Notes under the pieces: model-generated
The model's database searches: none
Told to the model about the DNA's origin: nothing
What the model saw: the letters and a program-made list of their open reading frames with translations, nothing else
Origin: Rhodospirillales bacterium
Lineage (GTDB): Bacteria > Pseudomonadota > Alphaproteobacteria > Acetobacterales > Acetobacteraceae
Reading direction: 5' to 3'
Assembly: GCA_015654825.1 (NCBI GenBank)
Contig: JAATGE010000206.1
Location: 1 to 6,866 of the forward strand
Length of the DNA stretch: 6,866 nucleotides
Program-made: the position numbers and the translations under genes
Shown: piece by piece, positions 4,641 through 6,866 of the stretch
Numbering within the stretch: the stretch's first letter is position 1
Layout of the letters: the number at the start of each line of letters is the position of its first letter

Positions 4641-6530
4641 TCACGCCGCGTTTCGCTCGGCAAACCGGTGCGCAATGAATGCGCCAAGCTGTCTCTGTGC
4701 ATCGTTGTCCTGGCTGAAGTGCACCCGCAGCACGCCGTCGCTCCATTGCACGGCGCGGGCCGCGACCGGCGTCGTCAGAAGGCCTTCCACCCGGCACTCG
4801 CCGCCTGCCTCGATTGCTTCCAGACACGCAATCGCCGCGCCACCGCGGCTCACGTTGCGCAGTCGTGCCGCTATCGGCGGCTTGTCCGTCCGGGTGATCG
4901 TCAGCGCCATGTCGCAATCGTAGCGGCGGAAACTGCGCCAGTCGTTCGCTTCATCCGTTGCCGTCACGAAATACTCCACCTCGTCGCGCAACGCGCCCGA
5001 GCGATGTTGCACGTCGGTGGCCGCCGCCGACACCTGGTCCGATGCCCCGGCGTTCTCGGAGGCGTCGCTGCGCAATTCCTCCATGCCGCCGGCCACTTCG
5101 GCGATGCTGTTCGCCGCCGCCTGCAGATTGCGGTGTATTTCGTCGGTCGCGGCACCCTGCCGCTGCACGCTCTGGGCGATTGCTATGGCGCTATGCTCGA
5201 CGGCGCCGATCCGTTCCGTCATCGCATGGATAAGCCCCATGGCCCTGCCCGCGCTCTCTCTTACCGCGCCGATCCGACCGCCAATATCCTTGGTGGCGTG
5301 CGCGGTTTGCGCCGCCAACGCCTTCACCTCGTTCGCCACCACGGCGAAGCCACGGCCCGCCTCCCCCGCGCGGGCCGCCTCGATCGTTGCGTTAAGCGCC
5401 AACAAATTCGTCTGCCCCGCAATACCCGAAATCAACTCCACCACGGATCCCATGCCGGCGGCTACACTGCCGAGTTCGTCCACCAGCCCGCGCGCCTGCT
5501 CCGCTTCCACCAGCATCGCCCGCGTCGCCACCGTCGACTGCCCGATTACACCGGCGATCTCATGTCCGGTTGCGGCAAGCAACGTTGCCGCCGCGGCGAC
5601 GCCGCGCGCGCTGACCGCGGCCCCGTCGGCAAGCTCCCCAACCCGGGCCGACCGATCGGTCATCCGCGCAGCCCGCTGGGTCAACGTTGTAGCGGTGTCC
5701 TGCAGCCTGCCGACGGCACCACCGACCAACCCGAGTTGCGCCTTCACATCCGTGTCGAACTGTCGCGCCAGCGTCACCATCGCCTGCTGGCGAACCCGCC
5801 TGGCGTCGCTGAGCTGCGCGGTCTCCGCCTCCATCCGGCGATTATCGATCAGCGCCTGGCGGAACACGCTCATCGATCGGCACAGATCGCCGATTTCGTC
5901 GCGCCGTGCGGCGCCCCACACCTCGGCCGCTACATCGCCGTTGCACAGCCGTGCCATCGTCGCTCCCGCCTTGCGCAAAGGCGGCACCACCCCGCGCATC
6001 AGCAGCACGCCCGTGGCCGCGGCGCCCGCGAGCGTGGCACCGAGGATCAACACCAACAGCCGCCGCGCTGCGCCGGCGGCCTCATCCGCGGCATCGCGCT
6101 GGGCCAGCCCGTCGTTGGAAAACCGGTGCGCTGCATGAGCGAGCCCGTCGGAAACATGTGCCATGGCGGGCGCCACGGCGCCCGCCGGTGCTGCCTCCAG
6201 CGCCGCTAGCCCGCCGCGTACCCCATCCAGCACGGCGCGGGTCTTCGCCGACAGCGCGCGCGAGGCCGCGACATCCAGGCTGGCGCCGATTTCCTTCAGC
6301 ACCCCCTGGCGCTCCGCCGCCGTCACCGGCCCATCGCCGTGCCGCGCTGCGAACCGCTCGAACGCCACCGCGCCGCGCCCAAGAAAATCCTGCGCAACGA
6401 AGCCATGGTCATAAAGATCGATCGCCAGCGAACTCAGCCGCTGCTGGCTGCGCCACGCGCTGGCGGCCATCCCGCCGCAAATGGCAATGAACACCAGGCA
6501 GGCGAGGATAATGCGCAGCCGTACCGTCAT
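4641..6530 (-). CDS. Methyl-accepting chemotaxis protein with C-terminal PilZ domain
   Basis: A 629-residue transmembrane chemoreceptor. TM1 is at about 5-24 ([15 protein letters not shown]). A mainly helical, alanine-rich periplasmic sensor of about 130 residues follows, then TM2 at about 157-179 ([20 protein letters not shown]) and a HAMP linker at about 180-233. The coiled-coil signalling domain spans about 250-525. Its conserved tip at 364-400 contains [20 protein letters not shown] and [11 protein letters not shown], the region that contacts CheA and CheW. The tail, about 531-625, is a PilZ domain with RSFRR (R532-x3-R536) and NVSRGG (559-564), the two motifs that bind cyclic-di-GMP. The same receptor-PilZ architecture is known from Azospirillum Tlp1. 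No CheR-tethering pentapeptide is present at the C-terminus. The ATG at 6530 was chosen because GAAGGGA lies 5 bases upstream and TM1 follows directly; a longer in-frame extension to 6737 is basic, unstructured and overlaps the divergent gene. The ligand is unknown and no che or flagellar genes are in the window. Confidence 0.95.
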   Translation of the reverse strand: MTVRLRIILACLVFIAICGGMAASAWRSQQRLSSLAIDLYDHGFVAQDFLGRGAVAFERFAARHGDGPVTAAERQGVLKEIGASLDVAASRALSAKTRAVLDGVRGGLAALEAAPAGAVAPAMAHVSDGLAHAAHRFSNDGLAQRDAADEAAGAARRLLVLILGATLAGAAATGVLLMRGVVPPLRKAGATMARLCNGDVAAEVWGAARRDEIGDLCRSMSVFRQALIDNRRMEAETAQLSDARRVRQQAMVTLARQFDTDVKAQLGLVGGAVGRLQDTATTLTQRAARMTDRSARVGELADGAAVSARGVAAAATLLAATGHEIAGVIGQSTVATRAMLVEAEQARGLVDELGSVAAGMGSVVELISGIAGQTNLLALNATIEAARAGEAGRGFAVVANEVKALAAQTAHATKDIGGRIGAVRESAGRAMGLIHAMTERIGAVEHSAIAIAQSVQRQGAATDEIHRNLQAAANSIAEVAGGMEELRSDASENAGASDQVSAAATDVQHRSGALRDEVEYFVTATDEANDWRSFRRYDCDMALTITRTDKPPIAARLRNVSRGGAAIACLEAIEAGGECRVEGLLTTPVAARAVQWSDGVLRVHFSQDNDAQRQLGAFIAHRFAERNAA

Positions 6531-6658
6531 GCCTGTCCCTTCGCCCACCCGCGCGCGGTAGGCCCCCCGGGACACTCGCGCCACCGGCTTAAGAATTGGT
6601 GTGGCGCCCGCTGCGAGCGCATAACAGCGGCCCGACCGGACAAGGGACTGCATTCGCC
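6531..6658. promoter_or_regulatory. Divergent intergenic region; tentative plus-strand promoter
   Basis: These 128 bases separate the chemoreceptor start (minus) from the short plus-strand frame. The chemoreceptor's ribosome site is at the left end. On the plus strand TTGGTG (6596-6601) and CATAAC (6620-6625) are 18 bases apart and could be a weak sigma-70 promoter, placing a transcript start about 25-30 bases before the ATG at 6659. An AAGGGA at 6642-6647 is the nearest ribosome-site match, though 11 bases from the ATG is long. No convincing promoter for the chemoreceptor was found. Confidence 0.3.
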
Positions 6659-6817
6659 ATGCACGCATGTGCCGCTGCCGGGGCCGCGTTTCTGACAGCT
6701 GTCTTGTGGTTCGACCTGATGCTTGACGTGCAGACACGCGGCCATGCGGGCGATACGCTGCCGAACGAAACCCTCGCGTCGATCGCGGCCTATTATACCG
6801 ACGGCCTTAAATTTTGA
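6659..6817 (+). pseudogene. Probable 5' remnant of a membrane-protein gene
   Basis: This frame encodes 52 residues. It opens with a clear hydrophobic helix ([19 protein letters not shown], about 5-23), followed by [24 protein letters not shown]. That reads like genuine protein: the W-F-D-L-M-x-D-V-Q and L-P-x-x-x-L-A-S-I-A-x-Y-Y pattern reminds me of a conserved multi-helix alphaproteobacterial membrane protein of unknown function. After residue 46 the sequence turns into TDGLKF and stops, just 11 bases before the 38-bp repeat. No other frame continues the pattern. The simplest reading is a gene cut off after its first helix by insertion or deletion at this junction. A genuine one-helix small protein is the alternative. 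The family resemblance is from memory and cannot be verified here. Confidence 0.5.
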
Positions 6818-6826
6818 CCTGTCAAA
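6813..6826. repeat. Short inverted repeat at the stop of the truncated gene
   Basis: TTTGAC (6813-6818) and GTCAAA (6821-6826) are perfect complements two bases apart. The pair overlaps the stop codon of the truncated frame and ends two bases before the 38-bp repeat. It could be an operator-like site or a mark of the junction at which the gene was cut. Confidence 0.4.
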
Positions 6827-6828
6827 GC

Positions 6829-6866
6829 CCAGGGCTCTGCCCTGGACCCGCTGGGGCCAGTAGGCC
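6829..6866 (+). repeat. 38-bp intergenic repeat, copy 2 (cut by window edge)
   Basis: Identical to 4332-4369 over all 38 visible bases and in the same orientation; the match may extend past the window. It holds the stem-loop CCAGGGC-TCT-GCCCTGG and the first arm of the second stem-loop. With copy 1 it flanks a segment of about 2.5 kb carrying the chemoreceptor and the truncated membrane-protein gene. Confidence 0.85.

Noticed and set aside
4300..4923. Plus-strand frames through the intergenic hairpins and the chemoreceptor 3' end
   Set aside because: They overlap the chemoreceptor's PilZ domain antisense, consist of repeat-derived residues and show no domain or ribosome site.
4668..6209. Long plus-strand frame of 513 codons opposite the chemoreceptor
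   Set aside because: Arginine/histidine-rich antisense shadow; the minus strand shows TM helices, HAMP, signalling tip and PilZ motifs.
6531..6737. 69-residue N-terminal extension of the chemoreceptor
   Set aside because: It is basic and unstructured, runs across the divergent intergenic region, and the ATG at 6530 has a strong ribosome site directly before TM1.
1..6866. CRISPR array, tRNA or rRNA genes, or insertion-sequence transposase
   Set aside because: No regularly spaced repeats, no cloverleaf with a CCA-type end, no rRNA-like conserved words and no transposase frame were seen on either strand.

Overview
The window is high-GC DNA, probably from an alphaproteobacterium. Acetobacteraceae or a related family is my best guess. 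That guess rests on codon use, a chemoreceptor fused to a PilZ domain, and intergenic hairpin repeats of the CCAGGGC...GCCCTGG type that I associate with that family. Taxonomy is inference; there is no rRNA or tRNA here.

Layout, left to right. (1) 1-849, minus strand: the first 283 residues of a glycine-rich repeat protein of autotransporter-passenger or beta-solenoid type, running off the left edge. It has no stop codon in the window, so a search limited to closed reading frames would miss it. (2) 850-1109: a divergent intergenic region with a short direct repeat and a hairpin that covers the ribosome binding site of the next gene. (3) 1110-4321, plus strand: a tight three-gene operon. It encodes an outer-membrane beta-barrel with one N-terminal CXXCH haem c site (Cyc2-like), a small amicyanin-type cupredoxin, and a three-domain multicopper oxidase with all four copper-binding motifs. 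(4) 4322-4640: a gene-free stretch of GC-rich hairpins between converging genes, including one copy of a 38-bp repeat. (5) 4641-6530, minus strand: a transmembrane methyl-accepting chemotaxis protein with a C-terminal PilZ domain. (6) 6531-6658: divergent intergenic region. (7) 6659-6817, plus strand: a short reading frame that looks like the 5' remnant of a membrane-protein gene. It stops just before a second copy of the 38-bp repeat (6829-6866), which is cut by the window edge.

The most interesting unit is the operon at 1110-4321. Read as a pathway, an outer-membrane haem porin could take electrons from a donor outside the cell, the cupredoxin could carry them across the periplasm, and the multicopper oxidase could pass them to O2. 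That would be a compact periplasmic version of the Cyc2-rusticyanin iron-oxidation route, with no inner-membrane terminal oxidase encoded beside it. The residues for each redox centre are visible in the sequence; the electron path and the donor are inference. The chemoreceptor-PilZ protein links chemotaxis to cyclic-di-GMP. The two 38-bp repeats lie in the same orientation and flank the chemoreceptor gene and the truncated gene.
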